A stretch of DNA of 64,000 nucleotides from Petaurus breviceps papuanus (taxonomy: Eukaryota > Chordata > Mammalia > Diprotodontia > Petauridae), in the NCBI GenBank assembly GCA_028583685.1, contig JAMXIF010001194.1:2477415-2541414 (forward strand). Direction: 5' to 3'. The notes beneath the pieces are model-generated. The model was not told where the DNA came from. It saw only the letters and a list, made by a program, of their open reading frames with translations, and did not search any database. A program made the translations under genes and the position numbers. Every line of letters starts with the position of its first letter. The first letter of the stretch is position 1. Shown piece after piece: positions 22,479 to 31,839 of the stretch.

Positions 22479-22506
22479 GGGGGGGGGGGGGGGGGGGGGG
22501 GGGGGG
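22479..22506 (+). repeat. 28-base G homopolymer
   Basis: An unbroken run of 28 G on the plus strand, that is C28 on the PREX1 coding strand. G-quadruplex-prone on the plus strand, and its stated length may be a sequencing or assembly approximation. Confidence 0.9.
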
Positions 22507-22734
22507 TGTTGCACAAATGAGAAGCCAGAAAAGGGAAAATGGGGGATAAGGAGAAACAGAGAGAAAAAGTAAAGAGAGGAAAAAAAAACACAGAAAATCA
22601 GAGACATAGAAAGAGAAAAAAAAAGAAAAATGAAGAACCAGGAAAGGAAACAGAAGGAATTCTAACAGAGGCGAGCATACAGGAGATTATAACTGAATCC
22701 TCTCTGTCCCCACAGCCACCACCCTAGGTCAGAC

Positions 22735-23110
22735 TTTCATTACCACCCTTCCTAGTCTCCTCCTTCCAAAGGCTTACTAACCATTTCTCCCTTCCTCCAT
22801 TCTCACCCCAGAACAAACTATCCTTCATTTATACCAGATGAATTTTCCTTATCCAAAGATCTGGTCATGTCAATCCTCTCTACTTAAAACCCTTAAACTT
22901 TTTCACTATGTTATAAAGAAAGTTCAAACTCCTTAGCGTGACATGACATGTTCCCACACAACCCAGCTCTCACACTCATCTCCCCCTCCTCTCGCTCTAT
23001 GCCCCTACAACTGCCTGCCATCCCCACATGTTGCCTATGCTTTGCTATCTGCAACGCCTTGCTCATTTATTCTCTAGGCCTGGAATGTCCACCCTTTATA
23101 GCATATAACA
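22735..23110 (+). mobile_element. L2-type LINE 3' region, sense
   Basis: TCTGGTCATGTCAATCCTCT, AAACCCTTAAACTTTTTCAC, AAAGTTCAAACTCCTTAGCG, GCTTTGCTATCTGCAACGCC and CTAGGCCTGGAATGTCCACC follow L2 order. Confidence 0.65.
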
Positions 23111-23229
23111 TAGCATTTGAACTCAAGGCTTTCTGTCCCCAAATTAGCAATAACCATTCCTCCCTGAAATCTCACCCAGCTCTTTGTGGTGAACCAGAGT
23201 GATATAGTGGAAAATACCATATTGAAGAC

Positions 23230-23345
23230 TTACTATCCACTAGTTGTCATTAACCTTTATAAACCAAATTTAGAACTTGGAATTTTTAAAAATGAATGTT
23301 TAAAATTGAATTTACATGTAATTGGGAAAATAAAATATCATTCAT
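23230..23345 (+). mobile_element. L1 3' tail, strongly 5'-truncated
   Basis: AGAACTTGGAATTTTTAAAA, ATGAATGTTTAAAATTGAAT and TTACATGTAATTGGGAAAAT match the marsupial L1 3' terminus. Confidence 0.65.
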
Positions 23346-23362
23346 TTAAAAATGAACTTCAT

Positions 23363-23530
23363 GGGGTGGCTAGGTACGCAGTAAATAGAGCACTAGCCCT
23401 AGAGTCAGGAGAACCTGAGTTCAAATCCAGCCTCAGACACTTAACACTTACTAGCCATGTGACATTGGGCAAGTCACTTAACCACAATTGCCCTGCCTTC
23501 TCCCCTCCAAAAAGCGAAAAAAAAAAAAAG
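23363..23530 (+). mobile_element. Marsupial tRNA-derived SINE
   Basis: GGGGTGGCTAGGTACGCAGT, AGTCAGGAGAACCTGAGTTC, B-box GTTCAAATCC, CATTGGGCAAGTCACTTAAC and an A12 tail at 23518-23529. Confidence 0.85.
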
Positions 23531-23664
23531 ACCTCAGTTTCCTCATCTGGAAAATAACATACTATCTTACGATAGGATTTTTTTTAAAGAATTTTCTAAA
23601 CTTGAAAGTGTTACAAAAAAAGAACTTTAGTTGATCTTGTGTTGTTCTGTTTTATTTATGTGCA

Positions 23665-24080
23665 TTTCTATCATAGCTCCCTACTATACTGTAAGCTCTG
23701 TGAAGACAAAGATTGAATTTAGCTAAACTTTGTATCTCCCCCAGCACTTAGTACAGTACTCACGAGATACTTAATAAGCATGCTGACAGAAAGAATTATG
23801 TGAAGTGATGCAAAAAGAAGCAGAGCCCAGAGAACAACATGCAAGTGCCTCTGACACTGAGAAAGGAGAAATAAGGGAGCAGAAGAGGGAAAAAGAAAGA
23901 AACTCAATGCTGTGTAACTTTCATAATCAAGCTTGGGCCTAAAAACAAAGAGAAAATGTCCCTCCCTGCCTTCTTGGCAGAAGTGGGGAAATATGGATAT
24001 GGAACATGGCATGTATTGTCAAGAGTTAGTAGATTTAACAACTAATTTCACAGGACTGCTTCCCACCTCTCTTCGTAACA
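23665..24080 (+). mobile_element. L2 3' end abutting an L1 3' UTR fragment
   Basis: The first part (to about 23785) reads as L2 (CTGTAAGCTCTGTGAAGACA, CCCCCAGCACTTAGTACAGT). It is followed by L1-type sequence (ATGCAAAAAGAAGCAGAGCC, AGAGAACAACATGCAAGTGC) resembling the L1 end at 57.6 kb. Confidence 0.5.
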
Positions 24081-24744
24081 AAAGATGGCTCTCTGTAGAC
24101 AAGAGACATTTATTCTGACATACAGGAGACATAAGAACAGAAGAGATCAACAAAAAAATTTTATTAAAAAATTTTATTTAAATGCTGATACATTTAAATG
24201 AACTGGAATCATTCACTCTAGATCTCCTGAGAAAGGAACTCGAGGCTAGAGCTCAAAATTAATGCAAACCAGGGGTCAGGCAGGAGCTGGGAAAAAAACC
24301 TTTTGGCTTCCCTCATCTAGCTCAGAGCTGGATACTACTCCATCCCCCAAGGAGGCAGGGGCAAAATCCAAGCTGCCTTCTGTCCACACGGAGGGATTAT
24401 TGATTCCTTCCAGAAACTCCACAGGTCAAAGCCCCTGAGGATGGACTGAGGCCTGGATATTCATCTGTCCCATCACTCATGTGCACACAAGCACATACTC
24501 ACAAAGCAGTTAGAGAGATAAGCCAGACACAGACTCTGACTCCACATGAAGACATGATGGCAGTGGAGGCTGTACCTTCCAGGGTTTTTTGTTTGTTTGG
24601 GAGCTGGAGGGAAGAATCTTGGCCTAAAAGAGGCAGTGTCTTAGAACAGATACTTAGGAGAATTGGGCTGTAATGACTAGCACTTAATTCACAGGTTAAC
24701 AGACTTAGAGCTGAGGAGAGAGGATGTGTCAACCACATGACCCT

Positions 24745-24921
24745 CAGTTTGCATGAGGCCATCAAACCATGGCCCAGGCAAATTAAAATGTAACTAGATG
24801 ATATTTAACAAAATAAATAAAAACACAAGACAACATAAATTGTGTCAATGTGTGGTTTTCTAAGCCAATATGAGCCTGCAAAGGTGGTAGCCCCCCATTC
24901 TATTTTAGTTTGACACCTTGG
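24745..24921 (-). mobile_element. hAT-like non-autonomous element, copy B
   Basis: ATTAAAATGTAACTAGATGA, AACAAAATAAATAAAAACAC, TGGTTTTCTAAGCCAATATG and end GTTTGACACC. Homologous and collinear with copy A at 19.2-19.4 kb. Confidence 0.6.
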
Positions 24922-25367
24922 ATCTAGGTTAACCTCATTTTACAGACAAGGAAACCAAAACACAGAGAGAAGTGACTGGCCAAGTGTCACTACAACTGAT
25001 AAAGTAGCAAAATCACCATTTGAAACCAGGTTTTCCAACTACAAACTGTGTGTACTCCCTTTGTTTACTTGATGCACCACAGATGGGAGAATATTGCGGT
25101 TCAGACCAGACCAATGAGGGCCACAAAGTAAATGTGGGAGGGAAGAAAGAAGAGATGAGGGTGATGATGGACAGACATGGGTGTTCATAAGGTAGGACGC
25201 TAAGCAGAAGTTGGAAGGGCTCCTTCAGGTGGCACGGAGACCTCAGTCCATCCCTGACTTATTACTTCAACCTCCACCCCTCATGAGGAAGCAGGCTAAA
25301 AGCATTCCTGCCTCCCTCCTGTCTCAGCACCCACTATTCTCCCTGTCCAGGACCCAGACATACAAAC

Positions 25368-25439
25368 CTTGACATTCTCCTCAGTAATGCACTTGTCTGC
25401 TGAATCAGCCACATTCTGCCGGATGCGATGCAAAAAAGC
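25368..25439 (-). CDS. PREX1: PREX1 coding exon 2 (DH domain, N-terminal part)
   Basis: Read on the minus strand, this 72-bp exon encodes 24 residues, [12 protein letters not shown] followed by [12 protein letters not shown]. It is preceded by a CTTAG acceptor (25440-25444) and followed by the donor GTTTGT (25362-25367). Human P-Rex1 as I recall it reads [24 protein letters not shown] directly after LRFLQS, so this is the second coding exon, about human residues 74-97. P-Rex2 differs more here ([21 protein letters not shown]). The segment lies in the Dbl homology domain, which loads GTP onto Rac at the plasma membrane. The known catalytic glutamate of the NEILGTERDY motif lies in exon 1, outside the window. 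Both boundaries are phase 0. The VEKGL to ADKCI change, including a new cysteine, is the main difference from human. Confidence 0.93.
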
Positions 25440-26094
25440 CTAAGGGATGAGAGAAAAGAAACAATTAGCCCTCAAATGTTCACACTTGCCTAACTTGGTT
25501 GCTCTTTTCTAGGCAAGAGTAACTGTGCATGAGCCAACAAGGCCATGGAAGAACCAGGCCATAAGACTGGACCTTTCTGTAAAACCTGGTTGTCATCCTG
25601 GTGTTTGTATTGATTCAAACTTCTTTCCTATCCCTGACAATCTGTCTGATATGGCAGAATGTCCCAATATTCCTTAACAGGACTCAAAGTCAGAAAGTAA
25701 CCACTTCTCACCCCAAGTCACCCCCAAATGTATGCACTAAGGTGTATTAAGCTCACTGCTTAAGTCATTGCAAAGGGACAGAGCCTAATGATGCTTATCT
25801 TGCAGAGCCCTGGTGAATCTTTCAACTAGATCATAGGGAGGTAATTTATTTCTCCTCTGGGACACCTCCAGACCCTCCCCTCTGGCTAGGAGGGAGCCAG
25901 CTGTTCCTAATTCTACCCCAAGGGAGCCAGGGAGAGCTGAGGTAGACAGAAAGATAACTTGATGAATGGGACCACAACAGAGAAAGCCCACTCCCAAGGC
26001 CAGTTAAGGCACCCCAGGACTGTGGTTCAGAAAATGCTAACTCCTTTAGTTTCTGGAAGGTGAAGAGGGATGAGCTGGGTAATGCAGTGATAAG

Positions 26095-26320
26095 GAAGAA
26101 GACAAGTATTTACCAAGTACCTACTATGCACTGGGCACTATGCTAAATGTCTTACAAACATTATCTCCTTTGATCCTCACTAGAATTTTGGGAGGTAAGC
26201 ACTACTACTATCTCCATTTTACAGTTGAAACTAAGGCAGACAGGGGTTAAGTGATCTGCCAGGGGTCACAGAGTCTTACTGACTCCAGGTCCAGAGTCCT
26301 AGTCATTGTCTCAAAGGAGG
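26095..26320 (-). repeat. MIR-type SINE, antisense
   Basis: TTTACCAAGTACCTACTATG, TTATCTCCTTTGATCCTCAC, CCATTTTACAGTTGAAACTA and CAGGGGTCACAGAGTC. Confidence 0.7.
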
Positions 26321-26669
26321 AACTCTGGAGGAAGAGAAAGAGGAAAAGAGACAAGGAGGAGTTTGCCTTAGGATGGAAAATAAGTGTTGACTACAAAAGA
26401 AGCATGGTGTAGTAGAAATATCAGTTAACTGGGAGATGGAAACCTGGACTCTCTTGCCACTGATTAGCTGATTATCCTTGGGAAAGTCGTTAACCCTTAC
26501 TGGGTTCCAGTTTTTTACAAAATTGTCCTTCTAGCTGTAAAAGCCTTATAATCTCAGTTGTGGGCTAACAGGAATAATTGTGGTATGTAATTATTATGTG
26601 TGGGGTGGAGAGAAAGAAAAGAGGAGAAAGGGGGAAGGAAAGAGAGAGGCAGGAAGAAGGAAAGAGAGA

Positions 26670-27065
26670 GGTACAGAGAACACTGGATTTGCAATCAGCT
26701 GATCTGAGCTTGAATCCAGGTTCATCCACTTCCTAGCTTTGTGCCTAAGGCCAAACCACCTAACCAGGCTTGAATCCCAGCTCTGCTACAACTATGTGAC
26801 CTTAGGAAAGTAACTTAAACTCTGGTCTCAGTTCCTCCTCTATAAAATGAGGGGACTGGATTAGATGGTCTCTGTGGTCTTTTCAAGCTCTAAAACTGAA
26901 AGGTTATGTCTTATCTGTGCTGGGTTCTTCCTTTGGCAGATAATACTTGCACTGTGCACCTACCTAACAGAGTTGTTGCAAAAGCAAATAAAATAATGTA
27001 TGCAAACCCCTTTGTAAGCCAGAAAGCACTGTATAAATGCCAGCTATCATTATTAATATTATTTT
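26670..27065 (+). repeat. Overlapping MIR-type SINEs
   Basis: Two heads (GAGCTTGAATCCAGGTTCAT and GGCTTGAATCCCAGCTCTGC) precede CTATAAAATGAGGGGACTGG. A MIR 3' portion follows (AGAGTTGTTGCAAAAGC, AAGCACTGTATAAATGCCAG). Confidence 0.65.
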
Positions 27066-27289
27066 AATTGATGGGCACAATCAGCAGCTTGAAGGCTGCT
27101 GACTAAAATTTACCGGCATTTTAGTCACCATGCGTGTCATATCTAATAATAGCAACAGGCCCATAGCGAGCTGTGCAGATCGCATTAGCTGGCACAGTCA
27201 ATTCCATCAGAGAGCTGAGCCCATGTGTTAATTTAAAAACCAGCTTCTCTCCTGACGCCTGTCTGGGGAGATCACTGCATGTCAGAGGG
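27066..27289. promoter_or_regulatory. Candidate conserved non-coding element
   Basis: Non-repetitive segment with homeodomain-like ATTA/TAAT words (AATTTAAAAACC, TAATAATAGC) and no coding signal. It sits between a MIR copy and a polypurine tract. Called only from its unique, low-CpG, motif-rich look; there is no direct evidence of function. Confidence 0.25.
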
Positions 27290-27572
27290 AGGAAGGGAGA
27301 CAAAGAGAGACTCTCACTGAAAGAGAACAGCAGGGAGAAGGAACAAGGAGGGAATGGGAGGGAGGAAGAGAGAGAGGGGGAGAAAGGAGAGGGAGGGAAG
27401 GAAAGAGAGAGGGAAGAAGGGAAAGGGAGGGAGAGAGAAGAGGGGAGAAAGGGTGAAGGCAGAGAGAAAGGAAAGTAGGGAGAGAGGGAGGGAGAGGAAG
27501 GGGAGGGGGAAGGGGAAGGAAGGGGGGAAGGGAGAGAGAAAGGAAGAGAGAAGGGGAGGGGAAGAGTGGAGT
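27290..27572 (+). repeat. Long polypurine (GA-rich) tract
   Basis: About 280 bases made almost wholly of A and G, with few pyrimidine breaks after 27343. Built from GGGAGGGA, GAGAGA and GGAAGG words. The minus-strand open frame of 179 codons through it is a serine/proline/leucine-rich artefact. Confidence 0.9.
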
Positions 27573-28149
27573 AACATGGTTTCCCAGACAAGTTGTCAAA
27601 TCTGTTCCAATGTCTTTGCAGGTTTTCTATGGCTATCAAGGAGAGCCCCTCAGCTGTCACTGCTCATTGTCACGGTCATTAAGAGATGGTTTGGGGGCCC
27701 TGAATTCCTGGCAAATGATTTTCAGAACCATGAGATTGGCTGGGAACATTCCCAGGTAATAGAAATGGTAAAGGCATCAGCTCCTTTCAGATTTTCTCCA
27801 CCCCCTAGCCCTGGACAAAACTGAAGTTAGGAAAAAAAGGAAGCTGCTCTTAGGACCCTGCTCCTTACTGGATAAAAGTAGCAATCTATCAATTAAGCAC
27901 CTGTTGTGTACCAGGCACTGTGCATGCAGGAGGCATCCAAAGCTCTGCTGTCCAGCTAAAGGCCACATTCACAAACCTGGTCAATGTTAAGATTAATCAA
28001 GGAACCAGAGTACTTAGGGAAGAGAAGAGAGAAACTGGGAAGATAAAAATCTGAGCTCTGCTCCCATCTCTTTCACAGTTTGCTATGTGACTGAGGGATC
28101 TGGTCCTCAATTTCCACTGGAAAGCTAACAACAATGGAAGAGGAAGTTG

Positions 28150-28720
28150 GACAAAAAGAATTCTAAAATCCTTTCAAATGCCAACATTCTGAGGTCTATG
28201 TTCTAAGGTCCCTCATGATTTTAACATTCTATGTCCTCTGTTGTGAGAGACATAATAGGAAGTGGAGAGCACTAAATGTCCTAGGTCTGCTGTGCAACAT
28301 TGGGCAAGTCACTTAACCTCTCTGGGACTCTGCAAAATGAGGGAGTTTGACCTAAATGATCTCAAAGGTTCCTTTCATGTCTAAATCCTACCATTCCATG
28401 ATTCATCTATTCCACATAAATTCCTTCCAACTCTGACATTCTACATTTTGAAGAACATCTTCCATCACTCGAATTCTATATTGCATGTTCTGTAATCTCT
28501 TACAGTCTATGACATGAGATGCTTTTCAGTATTCAAATGCTATGTTATGTTTTATGGTCTTTCTATGATCTGAGGTGCTAAAAGCACTTCCAGTTTCAAC
28601 ATTCTCAGTTCTATTCCCCTCCAGTTCTGCAATTCTATGTGCTAAGAAGGTACCTTTCTAAATCAACTATTCTATAGTCTAAAGATAATTCCACCTCTAT
28701 CACTGGTTTAAAATTCTAAG
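28150..28720 (+). repeat. Tail minisatellite interrupted by a MIR copy
   Basis: Units such as CCAACATTCTGAGGTCTATG, TTCTAAGGTCCCTCATG and TTCCTTCCAACTCTGACATT. A MIR-like SINE lies at about 28245-28400 (TGGGCAAGTCACTTAACCTC). The longest array in the window. Confidence 0.6.
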
Positions 28721-29339
28721 GCTTCAAAACAATCCTACGGGTGAGTAATACCAATGCTGATGAGGATCTTTGGTAGTGAAAGCTTGGGGGGGAAGGGGAA
28801 GAAGAATATTAAGGAAACTGGCCATGCTTAAACTGTTTGTCAACACTAAACCAGAGCTGGCTAAGGGGCACAAAGGGACAGGAAATTGTGTAACCCACTT
28901 GCTGTCCTAGATTCTGGTTTCCTGTCCCCATTTTCCAAAATTGGTTGTGGGGCTCTGCACATCCCAGGGCTCTTGCCTGCCCCTTCCAAGGCAATTGTGA
29001 GGAGACAATGGGTAGCCCAGATTGCCAGCTGTGGGCTCTGCAAGAAGAGGCAGCCAGAGTCACCTCCAAGCATTCTGTTAGCCAACACCAGATTGCTTTT
29101 TTGTAAAGGTCTATCAGCTGTGGCCCACACCCTGCAGTGTAAGTTAATAGGAAAGTGCTCAGTCCCACTCCTACTCCAACACCTGGTGCTGATGCTCCTG
29201 AAGGAGGCTAGACAGGGACCTATCAACCACCACAGCAGCTCTCACCTCTGCTAAACCTCCTTACTTCACAGATGGAGTAACTGAGGCCCAGAAGGAAGAA
29301 CAGACTTTACCAAGGTCACAAAACTATTGTTTCCCTTCC

Positions 29340-29590
29340 CTCTGGCAGCTCAATGTCTTGACATCTTACTCATCTCTTTATGGTTCTATTCACACATCAC
29401 CTTTCTCCATGAAGCCTTCTCTGCCCTTACCCTTACTGAAAAGTGATCTCTCCCTTGTGACCTCATAGCATTTGCAATCTAAATTTCATCATATTTACCC
29501 ACCTACTAAGCAGTAAGCTGCTTACAGAAAGTCAGTGAATGCCACTTACTTTTATAAATCTCCCTTAGCACTGTACTCATGTGAGGCAGT
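29340..29590 (+). mobile_element. L2-type LINE 3' end, sense
   Basis: CACCTTTCTCCATGAAGCCT, GTGACCTCATAGCATTTGCA, AAGCAGTAAGCTGCTTACAG and CCTTAGCACTGTACTC. Confidence 0.65.
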
Positions 29591-29594
29591 CATC

Positions 29595-29790
29595 AGTCAA
29601 GAAGCATTCATTAAAGGGCCTACTACAGCCAGGTGAGAAAATTGGTAGACATAAATATATAAATATATGAATCAACAAGCACTGCTTACTATGTTCCAAG
29701 TGCTAAGAATACAAAGAAAGACAAAAACAGCCCCTGCCCTTAAGAAGCTGACGTTCTAATAGGGTAAAGAGTACGTAAATAATTGAATAT
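29595..29790 (-). repeat. L2-type 3' end, antisense
   Basis: AGCATTCATTAAAGGGCCTA, then a second start at CAACAAGCACTGCTTACTAT, TACAAAGAAAGACAAAAACA and CTTAAGAAGCTGACGTTCTA. Confidence 0.6.
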
Positions 29791-30119
29791 TCCATAAAAG
29801 TAAATGGAAGTAGCCTTAGAGGAGAAGGCTCCAGCACCTAGGGATGTCCCACAGAAAAGGAATATCTCACTAACATTTCTGTAGCATTTTAAGACTTAAA
29901 TGCTGCCCCCCATAATCCCAAGACTCTATAGTAAAATAACTAGTAGTGCAAGTAATGAGAATAAGAACTGTACAGAAGTGGGCAAAACTCATCTGCTGGA
30001 GTTAATGGGCCCAATGGATTTCCCATGAGACGCCCCCTACAGCACCACTACACAGAATGCTGCACACACACTCACCACACATACACCACAACAGGCTATA
30101 CAGAATGGATAGTACCACA

Positions 30120-30315
30120 CCTTCCCTCACTGGTGAGTCCTTCCCACAATCTCCATCCTCCAGACCTAGTCAGTGTTTCCCCTCCTCCTCTTAAGCTCCC
30201 TTTTGTTGTCTTCCCTCTTGCTATCTTAGAATACAAGCTCCTTGGGGGCAGACTGTCTTTTTTGTTTAGCACAGTGCCTGGCACATAGTAAGGGCTCCAT
30301 AAATGCTTGGTGACT
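30120..30315 (+). repeat. L2-type 3' end, sense
   Basis: AGAATACAAGCTCCTTGGGG, GCAGACTGTCTTTTTTGTTT and CAGTGCCTGGCACATAGTAA. Confidence 0.75.
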
Positions 30316-30524
30316 AAGGGCCAACCCACCAAGCTCTAGAAACTCAGCCCTTCCATTAAAGCGTATCTCAAAACCCACCTAATCCAATCTAAACGCCTAT
30401 GACTGCCAAGCACAATGCTAACCACTGGGGCTACAATTAACAAAAAAGATAGTTCCTGATGTCCATGACCACGTCCAAAAATCCTTTCTACCTTCTGTCG
30501 TGGTTCAGTCATGAGCAACACATT

Positions 30525-30825
30525 CCAGTAATGCTGTGTCCAACTCTCCATGACCCACTTGGGGTTTTCTTTTGTATGTGTTTTTGTTATTTTTCAGTTA
30601 CTTCAGTCATGTCTGACTATCCGTGACCCCATTTGGGGTTTTCTTGGCAAAAATACTGGAATGATTTGTCATTTCTTTCTCCAGCTCATTTTACATATAT
30701 GGCAAATAGGGTTAAGTGACACAGCTGTTACTTAAGTGACACAGTGTCTGAAGCCAGATTTGAACTCATGAAGATGGGTCTTCCTGACTCTAGGCCTCAC
30801 TATACCACCTTCATCCTACCTAAGG
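30525..30825 (-). mobile_element. CORE-type marsupial SINE, antisense, head duplicated
   Basis: The inverted long SINE reads CGTGACCCCATTTGGGGTTT, TCTTGGCAAAAATACTGGAA, TCCAGCTCATTTTACATATA and GATTTGAACTCATGAAGATG. Its terminal phrase (CCATGACCCACTTGGGGTTT) also appears about 60 bp earlier. Confidence 0.7.
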
Positions 30826-31019
30826 GAAATTGACGGATTTGCTTAGCATTGCACAAGATCATAATGAAAACCCAGGTATTTTTACTCCAAACCTAGTGCT
30901 CTTTCCGCTATACACTACAGACGCCTCTCCTGATTTAGGGTTATCAGAAAATCCTATTTAGAGGAATGTCTGTCCCATGCCACCACCACACACCCACACA
31001 CCCTCCTCCTTCCATTTTA

Positions 31020-31190
31020 GGCTCTACCACTTATAAGTTCATTTGATGATGGACAAATCACCTCACTTTCCTTCAGTTTCTCCCTCTGTCAAATGGGTAT
31101 AGTAATACAACCTTACCTGTTATTGTGCATATTGTAGGTATGAAAGCCAATTGTAAAAACTAAAAGAGTTAAATAAAGCATGTAAAGTAT
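31020..31190 (+). repeat. MIR-type SINE
   Basis: CTCTACCACTTATAAGTTCA, CAGTTTCTCCCTCTGTCAAA and TGGGTATAGTAATACAACC. Confidence 0.6.
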
Positions 31191-31409
31191 TTTCTGATCA
31201 ATTCAATGCAATTCATTACATATTTATCCAAATACCTATTTTGTGCTAGGAAATACAAAGATGGAAGTAGACCCAGTTCTTGACCCCAAAGATGAGGGAG
31301 TTTATTAAAAGAAACCCAACTTGCACAAATACAAGAATAATACAAGTTAGAATAAAATGGAGGCAAGGGAGAAACCCAGGTTTCTCCTGTTACAGAGAAG
31401 TTAGGTGAT

Positions 31410-31630
31410 GTGCATTGGATACAGCTCCAAGCCTGAAGTCAGGAAAAGCTGAGTTCAGATCATCCAGTGTCTTCTGACACCGGACGCTTTGATCACTTTA
31501 ATCACTATCTGCCTCAGTTTCTTTCTCTGTAAGATGGGGACTATAAAGGTACTTATTCCCCAAGGTTAGCATGAGAATAAAATGAAATCGTATTTGTTAT
31601 GCACTTTGCAAACATTAAAGCACGATATGT
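31410..31630 (+). repeat. MIR/CORE-type SINE
   Basis: CAAGCCTGAAGTCAGGAAAA, TCTGCCTCAGTTTCTTTCTC, TGTAAGATGGGGACTATAAA and GCATGAGAATAAAATGAAAT. Confidence 0.65.
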
Positions 31631-31839
31631 TACCTGCAACATTAGAAAGATTAACTCTGAAGAGAGCACCTTTATTTGGAGAGATCAGAGAAGGCAGCAT
31701 GTGAGCTGAAAAGGAAAAAGGGGAGAAAGCAAAAAAGAGGCAAAGATGAAGTGAGTACATCCCAGGTAGGATGGAAAACTTTTAAGCTAGTGAGGTTAAC
31801 TATAATTCCTGGGAAAAATTCTAGAATTTATTTTTTAAA

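Larger units (their letters stand above)
21237..25367 (-). other. PREX1: PREX1 intron 2
   Basis: Complete intron of 4131 bp with GTTTGT donor and CTGCAG acceptor. It holds L2 pieces in both orientations, a 28-base G run, L1 tails, one SINE and a hAT-like element. The stretch about 24090-24730 is not recognisably repetitive. Confidence 0.9.

Noticed and set aside
23363-23530. tRNA gene suggested by B-box GTTCAAATCC
   Set aside because: The box belongs to a tRNA-derived SINE; there is no cloverleaf and the sequence continues into the SINE body and A tail.
27121-27660. 179-codon minus-strand open frame rich in serine, proline and leucine
   Set aside because: It is the translation of the polypurine tract read on the other strand; composition is purely low complexity and no start or splice context supports a gene.
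28809-29254. Three overlapping 119-122-codon open frames on both strands
   Set aside because: Mutually overlapping frames with no domain, no codon pattern and no splice context; treated as chance in non-repetitive intron.
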